From Candidatus Ozemibacter sibiricus (GTDB lineage: Bacteria > Muiribacteriota > Ozemobacteria > Ozemobacterales > Ozemobacteraceae): 64,000 bases of DNA. The notes under the pieces were generated by a model that did not search any database, had not been told where the DNA came from, and saw only the letters and a list, made by a program, of their open reading frames with translations. Position numbers and translations under genes: made by a program. Location: positions 1 through 64,000 of the forward strand of contig QOQW01000010.1 of NCBI GenBank assembly GCA_003327425.1, in the 5' to 3' direction. This document shows positions 1 to 8,307 of the stretch, in pieces; position 1 is the first letter of the stretch, and every line of letters begins with the position of its first letter.

Positions 1-107
1 TGATCGGCTTCGGCAAAAGCTTCAAGGCACATAGAATGGCCAAAGGATGAATTGATGAGGCATTCCGGACTTCGTTCTTGGAAATTAGCACTGGGTGATG
101 GTTTCAT
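1..107 (-). CDS. Unrecognised partial gene running off the left edge
   Basis: On the minus strand an open frame begins at ATG 107-105 and stays open to the window edge, about 35 codons, beginning MKPSPSANFQERSPE. The frame is also open upstream to about base 130. The DNA here is visibly richer in A and T than everything to its right, and it abuts the point where homology to phosphoglycerate mutase starts. I do not recognise the peptide. It could be the start of a mobile-element or cargo gene inserted into gpmI, a chromosomal rearrangement, or a misassembled contig end. No clear Shine-Dalgarno precedes the ATG, so this is only a candidate. Confidence 0.25.
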   Translation of the reverse strand, partial: MKPSPSANFQERSPECLINSSFGHSMCLEAFAEAD

Positions 108-110
108 GAG

Positions 111-1409
111 TTGACCGATAATTGCTGCATCGACGACGGGTCGTTCGCCGAGAATCCCGTGCTGATCGAATTCATGCACGACCTGCGCGAGGCCGGTCGC
201 GCCCTGCACCTGTTCGGCCTCCTGTCCGATGGCGGCGTCCATTCCCATCGCCGCCACCTGTCCGCCCTGCTCGCCATGGCCGCCCGCCATGGCCCGCCCG
301 CCGTCTATGTCCATGCCTTCACCGATGGGCGCGACACCTCGCCCACCGATGGCATCCATTTCGTCCGCGAGCTGCAGGACGAACTCGCCCGGCTGGGCAC
401 CGGTCGCATCGCCACGCTGGTCGGCCGCTACTACGCCATGGATCGCGACGGCCGCTGGGATCGCCTGGAACGGGCCTATCAGGCCTTCGTCCATGGCGTG
501 GGACACCGCGCCACCGATCCCGTCCAGGCGGTCGAAGCCTCGTACCAGGCCAACGTCACCGATGAATTCCTTCTGCCGACGGTCATCGAGCAGGATGGGG
601 CTCCGGTCGGCCTGGTCCGGGAGGGCGACGGCATCCTGCCGTTCAATTTCCGGGCCGACCGGCTTCTGCAGTTCCTTCGGATGTTCACCGAAGAAGGGTT
701 CCCCCATTTCAAACGCCTGGACCAGACCGTCCGCGTCCTCACCCTGGTCCCCTTCGGCGAACGCTTCTCGTTTCCGGTCGCCTTTCCCAGCGGCCCCCTC
801 CCTGACGTCCTGGGCCAGGTGGTGGCCGAAGCCGGGCTTCCCCAGTTCCGGGTGGCCGAGACCGAGAAATACACCCACCTCACCTGGTTCTTGAACGGCC
901 GACGAGAGGCCCCCTTCCCCGGCGAAGAACGGTTCCTGGTTCCCTCGCCCAAGGTGCGCACCTATGACCTGGAACCGGAGATGTCCGCCTTCGCCATCGG
1001 CGACATTCTGATGGAACGAGTCCAGATGGCCCGCTACCCGCTGATCATCGCCAATTTCGCCAACGGCGACCTGGTCGGCCACACCGGCGATCTGGAGGCC
1101 GCGGTCCAGGCCGTGAGCACGATCGATCGCGTGCTCTCCAAGGTCATCCCGGTGGCCTACAACGCCGGCTACGACTGTCTCATCACCGCCGATCACGGCA
1201 ACATCGAGAAGATGGTCCGCCTCGAAACCGGCGAACCCTGCCACACCCATACGGCCAACCCTGTTCCTTGCTGCCTGCTGGCCCGCGGCGCTCTCGATCT
1301 CGCCTCCGACGGCAGTCTCGCCGACGTCGCGCCCACCGTCCTTGAACTCTTGAACCTGCCGTGCCCGGCCGCCATGACCGGTCAGTCCCTCCTGGTGCGC
1401 CGGAAATGA
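111..1409 (+). CDS. gpmI: Cofactor-independent phosphoglycerate mutase, 5'-truncated
   Basis: Glycolytic enzyme interconverting 3- and 2-phosphoglycerate. From about residue 7 (IDDGSFAENP) the protein follows the GpmI family to the end: LFGLLSDGGVHSH near 35, FTDGRDTSP near 70, SGRYYAMDRD-like GRYYAMDRDGRWDR near 105, AETEKYTHLTWF near 250, the metal-binding ITADHGN near 350, and MTGQSLL at the C-terminus. Full-length members have about 510 residues; here about 88 N-terminal residues are missing, including the first metal-binding Asp and the phosphoserine nucleophile. The only start available is TTG at 111, after an in-frame stop at 96-98. The remnant should be inactive unless the junction is an assembly artefact. 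Its stop overlaps the gmk start by 4 bases. Confidence 0.85.
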   Translation: MTDNCCIDDGSFAENPVLIEFMHDLREAGRALHLFGLLSDGGVHSHRRHLSALLAMAARHGPPAVYVHAFTDGRDTSPTDGIHFVRELQDELARLGTGRIATLVGRYYAMDRDGRWDRLERAYQAFVHGVGHRATDPVQAVEASYQANVTDEFLLPTVIEQDGAPVGLVREGDGILPFNFRADRLLQFLRMFTEEGFPHFKRLDQTVRVLTLVPFGERFSFPVAFPSGPLPDVLGQVVAEAGLPQFRVAETEKYTHLTWFLNGRREAPFPGEERFLVPSPKVRTYDLEPEMSAFAIGDILMERVQMARYPLIIANFANGDLVGHTGDLEAAVQAVSTIDRVLSKVIPVAYNAGYDCLITADHGNIEKMVRLETGEPCHTHTANPVPCCLLARGALDLASDGSLADVAPTVLELLNLPCPAAMTGQSLLVRRK

Positions 1410-2002
1410 CGGCGGCGGGCGCGGCGACGGTGCCCCCTGGCCGGCTGTTCGTCATTTCCGGTCCTTCCGGTGTCGGCAAGACCGTCCTCTGCGCGCGCCT
1501 GATAGAACGCTTCGCCCCGAACATGGTCTTCTCCATCTCGGTGACCACCCGCCCTCCCCGCGGCGGCGAGATCCCCGGGCGAGAGTACTGGTTCTGGTCG
1601 ATCGAGGCCTTCGAACGCGCCATCGCCGCGGGAGAACTGGCGGAATGGGCGCAGGTCCATGGCCACTACTACGGCACGCCCAAGGCCTTCCTGATGGAAC
1701 ACCGGGCGGCCGGACGGCATGTGCTGCTCAATATCGATGTCCAGGGCGGCATGAAGATCCGCGCCGCTTTCCCCGATGCCGTGCTCATTTTCCTGGCCCC
1801 CCCGTCGTTCGTCGTGCTCGAGGAGCGATTACGGCGCCGGAACATCGATGCCGAGGAGACGGTCCGCCGCCGCCTCGCCAATGCCCGGGTCGAGATGTCC
1901 TTCCAGAAGGAATACACCCATACGGTGATCAACGACACCCTCGAGGAAGCCGCCCGCGAACTGGAAGACCTGATCCGGATGCACATCCAGAGCGGTTCTT
2001 GA
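1406..2002 (+). CDS. gmk: Guanylate kinase
   Basis: Phosphorylates GMP to GDP with ATP in the cytoplasm. The 198-residue product has the usual family length. The P-loop GPSGVGKT lies near residues 20-27, followed by the GMP-binding stretch VTTRPPRGGE and GREYWF. The core NIDVQGG and the late arginine-rich lid (RRRNIDAEETVRRRL) are also present. The ATG at 1406 is chosen because it overlaps the gpmI stop as ATGA and gives a normal N-terminus; an upstream in-frame ATG at 1361 would add 15 residues inside gpmI. The stop codon lies within the -35 box of the next promoter. Confidence 0.93.
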   Translation: MTAAGAATVPPGRLFVISGPSGVGKTVLCARLIERFAPNMVFSISVTTRPPRGGEIPGREYWFWSIEAFERAIAAGELAEWAQVHGHYYGTPKAFLMEHRAAGRHVLLNIDVQGGMKIRAAFPDAVLIFLAPPSFVVLEERLRRRNIDAEETVRRRLANARVEMSFQKEYTHTVINDTLEEAARELEDLIRMHIQSGS

Positions 2003-2027
2003 CACCCTCCCTCCCCGTTCCTATAAT
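1999..2027 (+). promoter_or_regulatory. Perfect consensus sigma-70 promoter for the FecR-domain gene
   Basis: TTGACA at 1999-2004, a 17-base spacer and TATAAT at 2022-2027 match the sigma-70 consensus exactly. It fires about 60 bases upstream of the ATG at 2089 and overlaps the gmk stop codon. Such a match in GC-rich DNA implies strong constitutive expression of the downstream secreted protein. Confidence 0.85.
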
Positions 2028-2088
2028 CAAGACATATCTTCGAGTCATGGCACTTTTTCACCGAATCCATCAACCTGGAGGCACCAAC

Positions 2089-2847
2089 ATGCGCAACCGG
2101 AACACGATCCTCGCTCTGGCCGCTTGTCTGCTGGTCGCGGTAGCGGGCTTCGCCGCCGATGACGCGGCCCCCCAACCGCTCGACGTCAAGCTCAACATCG
2201 TGGCCGGGCAGGTCAAGCTGACCCGCGTCGGCAAGACGCTGGCCGATGTCCTGACCACCGGCGTGCCTCTATTTCCGGGCGATCTCATCGAGACGTTGCG
2301 CGAATCGAAGGCCGAGTTGGTCTACGGTGATGGCGCCATCATGCGCATCAAGCCGCAGACCTTGATCGAGGTGCAACCGTTCTCCCTCAAGATCTTCAAA
2401 GGCAAGATGTGGCACAAATTCACCAAACGGGGCACCGAGTTCGTCATCGACACCCCCAGCCTGGTCGCCGGCATTCGCGGCACCGTCTTCGATGTGGCCG
2501 TGTCCTCCCGCGGCAAGGCCGTGCTCTCGGTCATGGAAGGCGCCGTCGCCGTCACCGGCAAGACCCGCTCACCCAAGCGCTTCCTGGTGAAGAGCGGCTG
2601 CTCGACCCACGCCGAACCAGGCGAAGATCCCGTCCCCCCCTACAAATTCAACCTCGAGCGCAAGAACGTCGAGTGGGCCGAGGCCGAGTGGGTGGCCGGC
2701 GACCGCAGCATCGATCAGCTCTTCATCAACTACCTGAACCTGAAGAGCGAATACGGCGAGAACGATCCCCGCACGCTCGAAGCGCTCCAGGCCCTCGAAG
2801 CCGCCAAGAAAGCCAAAGCCGCCGAGCCCAAGAAGCAGAAGAAATAG
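2089..2847 (+). CDS. Secreted FecR-domain protein
   Basis: 252-residue exported protein. An N-terminal signal peptide (MRNRNTILALAACLLVAVAG then FAA) is followed by a FecR domain at about residues 35-165. That domain shows GDLIETLRESKAELVYGDG, the central LKIFKGKMWHKF and FVIDTPSLVAGIRGTVFDV. FecR domains are periplasmic sensory or ligand-binding modules, but here there is no TonB receptor or ECF sigma factor nearby, so an iron-signalling role is not supported. The C-terminal 60 residues are charged and end in a Lys/Ala-rich tail. GGAGG lies 8 bases before the ATG. The gene is a single transcription unit between a consensus promoter and a strong terminator. Confidence 0.85.
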   Translation: MRNRNTILALAACLLVAVAGFAADDAAPQPLDVKLNIVAGQVKLTRVGKTLADVLTTGVPLFPGDLIETLRESKAELVYGDGAIMRIKPQTLIEVQPFSLKIFKGKMWHKFTKRGTEFVIDTPSLVAGIRGTVFDVAVSSRGKAVLSVMEGAVAVTGKTRSPKRFLVKSGCSTHAEPGEDPVPPYKFNLERKNVEWAEAEWVAGDRSIDQLFINYLNLKSEYGENDPRTLEALQALEAAKKAKAAEPKKQKK

Positions 2848-2871
2848 CGGTTCTCCCAGACCCCATCACCG

Positions 2872-2911
2872 CGGGGAAGCGCCAGCCAGCGCTTCCCCGT
2901 TGTGTTTTTTC
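2872..2911 (+). terminator. Rho-independent terminator after the FecR-domain gene
   Basis: A perfect 11-base stem, CGGGGAAGCGC (2872-2882) with GCGCTTCCCCG (2889-2899), has a 6-base loop and is followed by TTGTGTTTTTT. It lies 24 bases after the stop codon. Confidence 0.9.
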
Positions 2912-3211
2912 CGTCCCAGACCCGGCGCTCGTCCGGCCGGTTGGCAGACCCTCTGGCGGTCCGCCCCCTTCGTGGCACGGAAGGCAGGCCGCGCCGTTCC
3001 ATCCGATACACCAGCGACCGCCCAGCGACCGCCCAACGACCGCCCTGCTTGCTGCCCCTCGCCCGCCGGTTTCCGCAGGCTTCCCAGCCACCATCGCAGG
3101 GGGAAGCGCTCGATGCGAGCCCTGTTCGCGACGTCGGCCTGACCCAGAATCGCCCGACCTACGCCGAGCCGGGAGTGCAGGCATTTTTGTGTTTTTCCCC
3201 GACCAGATTTC
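2912..3211. other. Intergenic stretch, no gene seen
   Basis: Between the FecR terminator and the barrel-gene promoter I see no gene with a start signal or recognisable product. Frames that are open here look like GC-rich chance frames. The sequence is G+C-rich and contains no strong inverted repeat that I could find. Confidence 0.5.
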
Positions 3212-3220
3212 TGGTAGAAT
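3212..3220 (+). promoter_or_regulatory. Extended -10 promoter candidate for the barrel gene
   Basis: TGGTAGAAT fits the extended -10 pattern TGnTATAAT with one mismatch. It lies in a local T-rich patch about 63 bases upstream of the ATG at 3283. No good -35 box is visible, which is usual for extended -10 promoters. Confidence 0.5.
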
Positions 3221-3282
3221 CTGCCCGGCGCATGGAGGTCCACTCGCCTCCCGCCAAAAGTCATTCTTCTGTGGAGGAAGTC

Positions 3283-4128
3283 ATGCGGGTAGCACAAGTC
3301 CTGATCCTGGTCGCCGTTCTGGTTCTGGTAGTCACCATGCCAGCCCTGGCCTGGGAGCGCGGATTCACCTGGGACAACGGCGGCAAGATCGCCCTGGCCC
3401 GGAATACGACCGTGCAAGTGTACGGCTGGAAGAACGATCTGTTCGGCGACGTCAATGTCAAGGGCATGAGCCTCGACCTCGACGACGAAGCCGATTTCAG
3501 CGCCAAAACCCGCCTGGGCCTGACCATCACCCACGGCCTCTCGAAAAAGAACAATCTGCTGCTGACCTACAATAGCTTCGACCATAGCGGACGCATCAAC
3601 AAAACGGTCACATTCGACAATCGGAACTACCAGGCCGGCGCCAACCTTCAGCTCAAGAACCGGTGGTTCGACCTGACCTGGTCCCACAACCTCAACTTCT
3701 GGAGCCAGGGCGGCACCTCCAGCCAGGAGCGGCGGGGCGGGTTCATCGACGGCCTGCTCGGGATCAAGATCAGCCAGGCCGATCTCGACGTCGCCGGGTA
3801 TGCTCCCGTCACCAACGCCTACACCACCGGCAGCTGGAGCGAGTCCTTCCCCATCCCCTACATCGGCCTCGCCGCGGGCAGCCAGGTGGCGAAAAATCTG
3901 TGGCTGGACGGCCACCTCAAATTCATCTCGGTCAACGTCGGCGACGGCAGCGTGCGCTCGATCGATTTCGACCTCAACGCCGCCTTGCGGCTGAACCCCC
4001 AGCAGAAGGATACCGAGTGGTTCGCCACGCTCGGCTACCGCTCGTTCAACATCGACGGGGAAGCCGACAACGACAACATCAACGTCGGCTACCGCGGTCC
4101 GACCTTCGGTCTGCTCGCTCGCTTCTGA
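3283..4128 (+). CDS. Outer-membrane beta-barrel protein of unknown function
   Basis: 281 residues. The signal peptide MRVAQVLILVAVLVLVVTMP ends near ALA/WERG. The mature part is a run of amphipathic strands with alternating aromatic and polar residues (for example LKNRWFDLTWSHNLNFW and TEWFATLGYRSFNID). It ends in LLARF, the C-terminal phenylalanine recognised by the Bam machinery. About 10-12 strands seem likely. ATG 3283 is supported by GGAGGA just upstream and by the signal peptide. I do not recognise the family; adhesin, porin or lipid-modifying barrel are all possible. Confidence 0.8.
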   Translation: MRVAQVLILVAVLVLVVTMPALAWERGFTWDNGGKIALARNTTVQVYGWKNDLFGDVNVKGMSLDLDDEADFSAKTRLGLTITHGLSKKNNLLLTYNSFDHSGRINKTVTFDNRNYQAGANLQLKNRWFDLTWSHNLNFWSQGGTSSQERRGGFIDGLLGIKISQADLDVAGYAPVTNAYTTGSWSESFPIPYIGLAAGSQVAKNLWLDGHLKFISVNVGDGSVRSIDFDLNAALRLNPQQKDTEWFATLGYRSFNIDGEADNDNINVGYRGPTFGLLARF

Positions 4129-4149
4129 GCCGCCACCGATCGACTGGCT

Positions 4150-4187
4150 GCCAGACCTGCCTGGTCGTTTTGGCCAGCGGGTCTGGC
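4150..4187 (+). terminator. Possible hairpin terminator after the barrel gene
   Basis: GCCAGACC (4150-4157) pairs with GGTCTGGC (4180-4187), with an inner CTGG/CCAG stem and a T-rich loop. No T-run follows the stem, so it may instead mark RNA processing or be incidental. Confidence 0.35.
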
Positions 4188-4465
4188 CGCTGCGCATCGT
4201 CGGGCGCGTCCACCTTGCCAGCCCCGACCGGCTGGCTACGTGAGAGAACATCGCCAGGCGAAGAGGATCGTGCCCACCAGCAACGCCAAGCAGCACCAAG
4301 ACTGAGCCGACGAACCCGGGCCTCAGCGCATGGTCCACTTTGTCACACCTGGGGTGGGGCACTCGTACACGCGCGTCGTGCTATGGTGCTCGATCATCAC
4401 GACGAGGAGCGGTCGCCCAGTCGTCCTCCGTCAGCTCTCCGGGCGGCTCCAGCCGAAACGCCTGT
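4188..4465. other. Intergenic stretch between converging genes, no gene seen
   Basis: The barrel gene (plus) and arfB (minus) converge here. I found no start signal, recognisable product or clear terminator with a T-run in this stretch. Confidence 0.5.
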
Positions 4466-4897
4466 TCAATCTTCGCCTGGCGGGCAGCGGCGGGTCTGTT
4501 TCTTCGCGCCGTGCCGCTTCTTGGTGTCGAGTCGGCGGGCCTGGGAAGCCCGGGTCGGGCGAGTCGGGCGACGGGGGCGCGGCGGATGCAACGCCCGGAC
4601 GACCAGCTGCCGGAGTTTGGCCCGGGCGTCTTCCAGGTTCTGTCGCTGATCGGGGCCGGCCTGACTGGTGACGATGATCTCGCCGGCCTCGGTCAGGCGG
4701 CTGCCGGCCAGGGCCCGCAGGCGGGCCTTCACCTCGGAGGTCAGGGCGGCCGAATTGGCCAGGGCGAAGCGCAGCACCACCTTCGAGGCCACCTTGTTGA
4801 CGTTCTGCCCGCCCGGACCGCCAGACCGAACCGCCGTCCAGGATAGATCGGCCGCCGGAATCACCACCGTTCCCTCGATGACCAGAGGCTCGTTCAT
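4466..4897 (-). CDS. arfB: Alternative ribosome-rescue peptidyl-tRNA hydrolase ArfB
   Basis: Releases peptides from stalled ribosomes by hydrolysing peptidyl-tRNA on non-stop mRNAs. The 143-residue protein is a stand-alone class-I release-factor catalytic domain. The catalytic GGQ sits in RSGGPGGQNVNKVASKV at about residues 25-40. The C-terminal tail is strongly basic (TKKRHGAKKQTRR), as needed to enter the empty mRNA channel. There is no codon-recognition domain. ATG 4897 overlaps the end of the upstream glycosyltransferase by 4 bases, so it is the last gene of the LPS-core run, presumably by chance of operon assembly. The family is also called YaeJ. Confidence 0.92.
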   Translation of the reverse strand: MNEPLVIEGTVVIPAADLSWTAVRSGGPGGQNVNKVASKVVLRFALANSAALTSEVKARLRALAGSRLTEAGEIIVTSQAGPDQRQNLEDARAKLRQLVVRALHPPRPRRPTRPTRASQARRLDTKKRHGAKKQTRRCPPGED

Positions 4898-5973
4898 GGC
4901 GCCTCTCGCGGGGCCGCGGTGCCACTCCCCTTCAAGTGCGCCTCGAGCCAGGCCAGCGGCCGGTCGAGGTCGATGCCGGCCAGGCAGTTGCCCCGCGCAC
5001 AAGCCGCGCAGCGCCCCGGACAGCGCGGATCGGCCGGCTGCACGACGAGGCAGCGCTCGCCGACCGGGCCCCACCGTTCGGGGGTCATCGCCGGCAGCAG
5101 CGGGAAGAAGGCGACGGTGGGCAGGCCCAGCGTAGCCGCCATGTGCATGGGCCCGGTCGAGCCGCCCAGGAAGCCCCGCCCGTGGGCCAGCACCCCGAGC
5201 AGGCCGCCCAGATCGGGAACATCCGCGACGAACCCCAACCGGCCCCGCTGGGGCGGCGGGAACTCCTCGGCCATGGCCGCTTCGCCCCGCCCCATGGTGA
5301 CCGCCACCGCCTGCCCGGCCCGCAGCAGGCGGTCGACCAACTGTCGATAGCCGGCGAGGGGAAGGTTGACCGCCGACCCTCCGTGGCCAGGATGTACGAT
5401 CACCGGCGCGACGCCCGCGAGGCCGGCGCGGTCCAGAGCCGCCCGACCGGCCGCCCACCGTGCGGGCCCGACCCGGAACCACGGGACGGGCGGCAACGGA
5501 TCGTCATCGGCCGGCAGGGTTTGACCGTGCGCGGCCGCCAGCCAGGCCCGCGCCAGCTCGCGATTGTACCAGGCCTCGTGGTGCTCGTTGCGCGAACGAT
5601 GCTGCACCACCCGATGCGTGAGGAAGACCTGCCAGAGGTTGGAGGCGCGCCCGACCCGCACCGGCACGCGCGCCAGCCAGCACGCCAGCATAGCGCGGGG
5701 AGCGGGATGAACAAGAATGGCCGCCGCGAAGCCGCCCCGCCGGATGACCTGGGCCAACCGCAGCAACGATGGCCGCCGGCCGTCGGGCGCATCGTCGGCC
5801 AGGATGCCATCGACATCGGAATGTTCGGCGACCAACGGCGCGGTATAGGACCGCACGTGGGCCACCAACCGGCAGTCGGGCCGCCACCGCCGGATCTCCC
5901 GAAAGGCCGGCAGGGTCAGCACCAGGTCGCCGGCGCGATCGGTCCGGGAGATGAGAATCGCCTCAGCCGCCAT
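4894..5973 (-). CDS. Glycosyltransferase family 9 protein (heptosyltransferase-like)
   Basis: 359 residues. Predicted to transfer a heptose-type sugar from an ADP-sugar to LPS inner core at the cytoplasmic face. The N-terminal ILISRTDRAGDLVLTLPAFR is the GT9 acceptor-side motif. The C-terminal half has the donor-binding GGSTGPMHMAATLGLPTVAFFP near residues 270-292. A four-cysteine patch near the end (CPGRCAACARGNC) recalls the Cys-rich tails of many GT9 enzymes. It is 15 bases downstream of the waaF-like gene and overlaps arfB by 4 bases. Exact acceptor and donor cannot be read from sequence. Confidence 0.85.
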   Translation of the reverse strand: MAAEAILISRTDRAGDLVLTLPAFREIRRWRPDCRLVAHVRSYTAPLVAEHSDVDGILADDAPDGRRPSLLRLAQVIRRGGFAAAILVHPAPRAMLACWLARVPVRVGRASNLWQVFLTHRVVQHRSRNEHHEAWYNRELARAWLAAAHGQTLPADDDPLPPVPWFRVGPARWAAGRAALDRAGLAGVAPVIVHPGHGGSAVNLPLAGYRQLVDRLLRAGQAVAVTMGRGEAAMAEEFPPPQRGRLGFVADVPDLGGLLGVLAHGRGFLGGSTGPMHMAATLGLPTVAFFPLLPAMTPERWGPVGERCLVVQPADPRCPGRCAACARGNCLAGIDLDRPLAWLEAHLKGSGTAAPREAP

Positions 5974-5988
5974 CAGCCGTCGAGGCCC

Positions 5989-7032
5989 TCAGCCATGGCT
6001 CGAGGCCCCCTCGGCGCGGGCCGAACCCCGCACCCGGCCGAGCAGGTCGGTCACCGCCGCCATCATCTGGTCGACGCCGATCGAGGTCAAACAGACGGTG
6101 GTGCCACGCGGACAAACCGACCGGCGGCACATCTGCCGACAGGCGTCGGTCTGCACGAAGGCGACGCGATCGGTCAGAGGACCGGTACGCCGCATGTCGG
6201 TCGAGCCGACCGGCACCGCCACCGGCACCTTGACCAGAGCGGCCAGGTGCATGGTGCCTGAATCGTTGGCCAGCACCAGGCGAGCCCGCGACAGCAACAG
6301 AATCAGCTCTTCGAGCGAGGTCTTCCCCCCCAGATCGAGGCCATACGCCCCCAGTCCCGCCACCACGGCGGCGGTCAGGCCGGTTTCGGCAGCGGTTCCG
6401 GTAGCGACGGCGCGCCAGCCCAGCAGCTGGGTCAGGCGCAAGGCGGTTTCGGCGAACCGCTCGGCCGGCCAGCGCTTGGCTTCGCCGTAGGCGGCACCCG
6501 GGGCGACGACGAAGAAATCCTCATCGTCGGCCAGGCCGAAGCGCCGCCGCACCGCGGCGGCTCGCCCCGGGTCGACCTTGATCGAGGGCAAGGGCGCCGA
6601 GAAATCAGGGAGCCCCGCCGCCGCGACCAGATGCGCATGCAGACGCGACTCATGCAGATGCTCAGAGCGGGCGGGCAAGGGCAACGCCAGCGTCAGCAGC
6701 GGGGAACGTCCCTCGCCGGCGTAGCCGACGCGCATCTTCCCTCCCGCGAGGAAGGCCAGCCAAGCGGCTCGAAACGAGCGCGGCAGGACGATGACGACAT
6801 CGTAACCGGTGCGCCGCCAGCGCAGGATGGTCGGCAGCGACCGCCAGAACGGGGCCTTGGTATCGACCGCCCAGACCTTCCCGACCCCCGGATGCACATG
6901 GTACAGCGGCGCGAGGTGCGGTCGGGTGACCACGTCGACGGGCCGCCCCGCACCGATGGCGGCATTGGCGATCGCGCCGTAGGACATCACGACGTCCCCG
7001 ACCCAGTTCAACCCGAAGAACAGGACATTCAT
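5989..7032 (-). CDS. waaF: ADP-heptose:LPS heptosyltransferase, WaaF-like
   Basis: 347 residues, glycosyltransferase family 9. It starts with NVLFFGLNWVGDVVMSYGAI, the usual WaaF N-terminus, and carries FFVVAPGAAYGEAKRWPAERFAE near 165-190 and VLANDSGTMHLAALVKVPV near 245-265, which bind the ADP-heptose donor. A Cys-rich segment follows near 295-315 (DACRQMCRRSVCPRG). It probably adds the second heptose of the LPS inner core. It sits between two other GT9 genes. A 141-base gap separates it from the upstream GT9 gene and holds its own promoter candidate. Confidence 0.82.
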   Translation of the reverse strand: MNVLFFGLNWVGDVVMSYGAIANAAIGAGRPVDVVTRPHLAPLYHVHPGVGKVWAVDTKAPFWRSLPTILRWRRTGYDVVIVLPRSFRAAWLAFLAGGKMRVGYAGEGRSPLLTLALPLPARSEHLHESRLHAHLVAAAGLPDFSAPLPSIKVDPGRAAAVRRRFGLADDEDFFVVAPGAAYGEAKRWPAERFAETALRLTQLLGWRAVATGTAAETGLTAAVVAGLGAYGLDLGGKTSLEELILLLSRARLVLANDSGTMHLAALVKVPVAVPVGSTDMRRTGPLTDRVAFVQTDACRQMCRRSVCPRGTTVCLTSIGVDQMMAAVTDLLGRVRGSARAEGASSHG

Positions 7033-7134
7033 GGTCTGGAATGCTCACTCATGGGTCCGGATCAGGCCCCGGCAGGGCGTTGCCCCGAACTCCCCGGCGC
7101 CGGCCAGCCTGCCCCCGCCACCAAACCTGCATCA

Positions 7135-7143
7135 TTTGTACCA
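7135..7143 (-). promoter_or_regulatory. Extended -10 promoter candidate before the WaaF-like gene
   Basis: Read on the minus strand, TGGTACAAA lies about 100 bases upstream of the ATG at 7032. It shares the TGGTA start seen before several other genes in this window. No convincing -35 box is present. Confidence 0.35.
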
Positions 7144-7173
7144 TTTCCAACAGAGTCATGGAGTGTGGCGGAC

Positions 7174-8307
7174 TCATGGCGCCTGACGAACTCCGGTCGG
7201 AACGTGAGAGGCGGGCGGTTCCCAGACAGATGGCGCGGGTCTCCCAGGGGGCGCCGCCGACATGCCCTGCCGCATCCCCGCAGGCGGGTCGGCGGCTCGC
7301 CATCGGGTGGGTCCCTCCTCGGCGGCCGCCGACGGCGGCGTGGCCTGGGCCAGATGGTCGAACCACCGCCGCAGGTCGGCGGCGATCGTGCCCCAATCCA
7401 GGTCCCGGCAGGCCCAGTGGCCTTCGGGGCAGGTCGCGCGCTGGCCGTGCAGACTGCATGGTTTGCAGGGCAGGTCGCGCGAGATGATCCTGACCGCGGC
7501 CCCGGGCAGCGGGCTGAACCCCAGAGATGGATCGGTCTGCAGGAAGATGCCGACCACCGGCACCCCGACGGCGCGCGCCAGATGCATGGGCCCCGAATCG
7601 GTGCTCACCACCCCCCGCGCGTGCGCCATCACTCCCGGCAGCAGATCGAGGGGCAGGCGCCCCCGCAGATCGACCACCCCCGCCGGCAGCGACAGGTCGG
7701 CCCGGTCGCCGATGGCGGCCAGACGAGGCCAGATGGCAGGCACGGCAGCCAGCGCGGCCGGCGGCAGGACTTTCCCCGGATGGGCCGCCCCAGGATGGAT
7801 CAGAACGAAGGCCCCGCTCGCCAGGCCGTGCTCGTGCAAGAAGGCATCGACGCGCGGCGAGCAGGACGCAGGCATGACCAGACGGCCATCGGGCGGGGCT
7901 GCCGGCTCGCCGATGGTCGCGAGGTACCGCTGCCAGACCGGCCGGGGGTCACCGCCCCGCAAGGGGTACCCGCCCCGCATCGCCGCCCACTGCTCGGCCC
8001 ACGGGCGTTTGGCATAGCGGGTCACCGGCGCTCCCAGCAGCCATCCCAAGGCCAGGCTCAGCGGCTTGCCCTGCAGATCATGCACCCGCCCCGGCCGCCA
8101 CGTGCGCAGGCGACGGGCCAGGGGCAGCAGATCGCCCATTCCCCCCAGGAGGTGCACGGTCGCGGGCAGCCACGGCGCCAACGGCGCCCACCGCCGATGG
8201 ATCACCCAATGGAGGTCGATGCCGCGCCGGAGCAGGGCCCGCGCCGCCGGCACCGCCAGCAGGATATCGCCCAGGGCGGTGAACCGCAGCAGGATCTCAG
8301 GCGGCAT
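7174..8307 (-). CDS. Glycosyltransferase family 9 protein
   Basis: 377 residues. The start MPPEILLRFTALGDILLAVPAAR matches the GT9 N-terminus and fixes the ATG at 8307, which overlaps the 3' end of waaA by 11 bases. Central LIHPGAAHPGKVLP (near 180) and GVVSTDSGPMHLARAVGVPVVG (near 235-255) form the donor site, and Cys residues cluster near 290-305. The last 50 residues are Pro/Ala/Arg-rich and probably disordered. It likely acts directly after WaaA in core assembly, possibly as heptosyltransferase I, although it is more divergent than its neighbour. Confidence 0.85.
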   Translation of the reverse strand: MPPEILLRFTALGDILLAVPAARALLRRGIDLHWVIHRRWAPLAPWLPATVHLLGGMGDLLPLARRLRTWRPGRVHDLQGKPLSLALGWLLGAPVTRYAKRPWAEQWAAMRGGYPLRGGDPRPVWQRYLATIGEPAAPPDGRLVMPASCSPRVDAFLHEHGLASGAFVLIHPGAAHPGKVLPPAALAAVPAIWPRLAAIGDRADLSLPAGVVDLRGRLPLDLLPGVMAHARGVVSTDSGPMHLARAVGVPVVGIFLQTDPSLGFSPLPGAAVRIISRDLPCKPCSLHGQRATCPEGHWACRDLDWGTIAADLRRWFDHLAQATPPSAAAEEGPTRWRAADPPAGMRQGMSAAPPGRPAPSVWEPPASHVPTGVRQAP

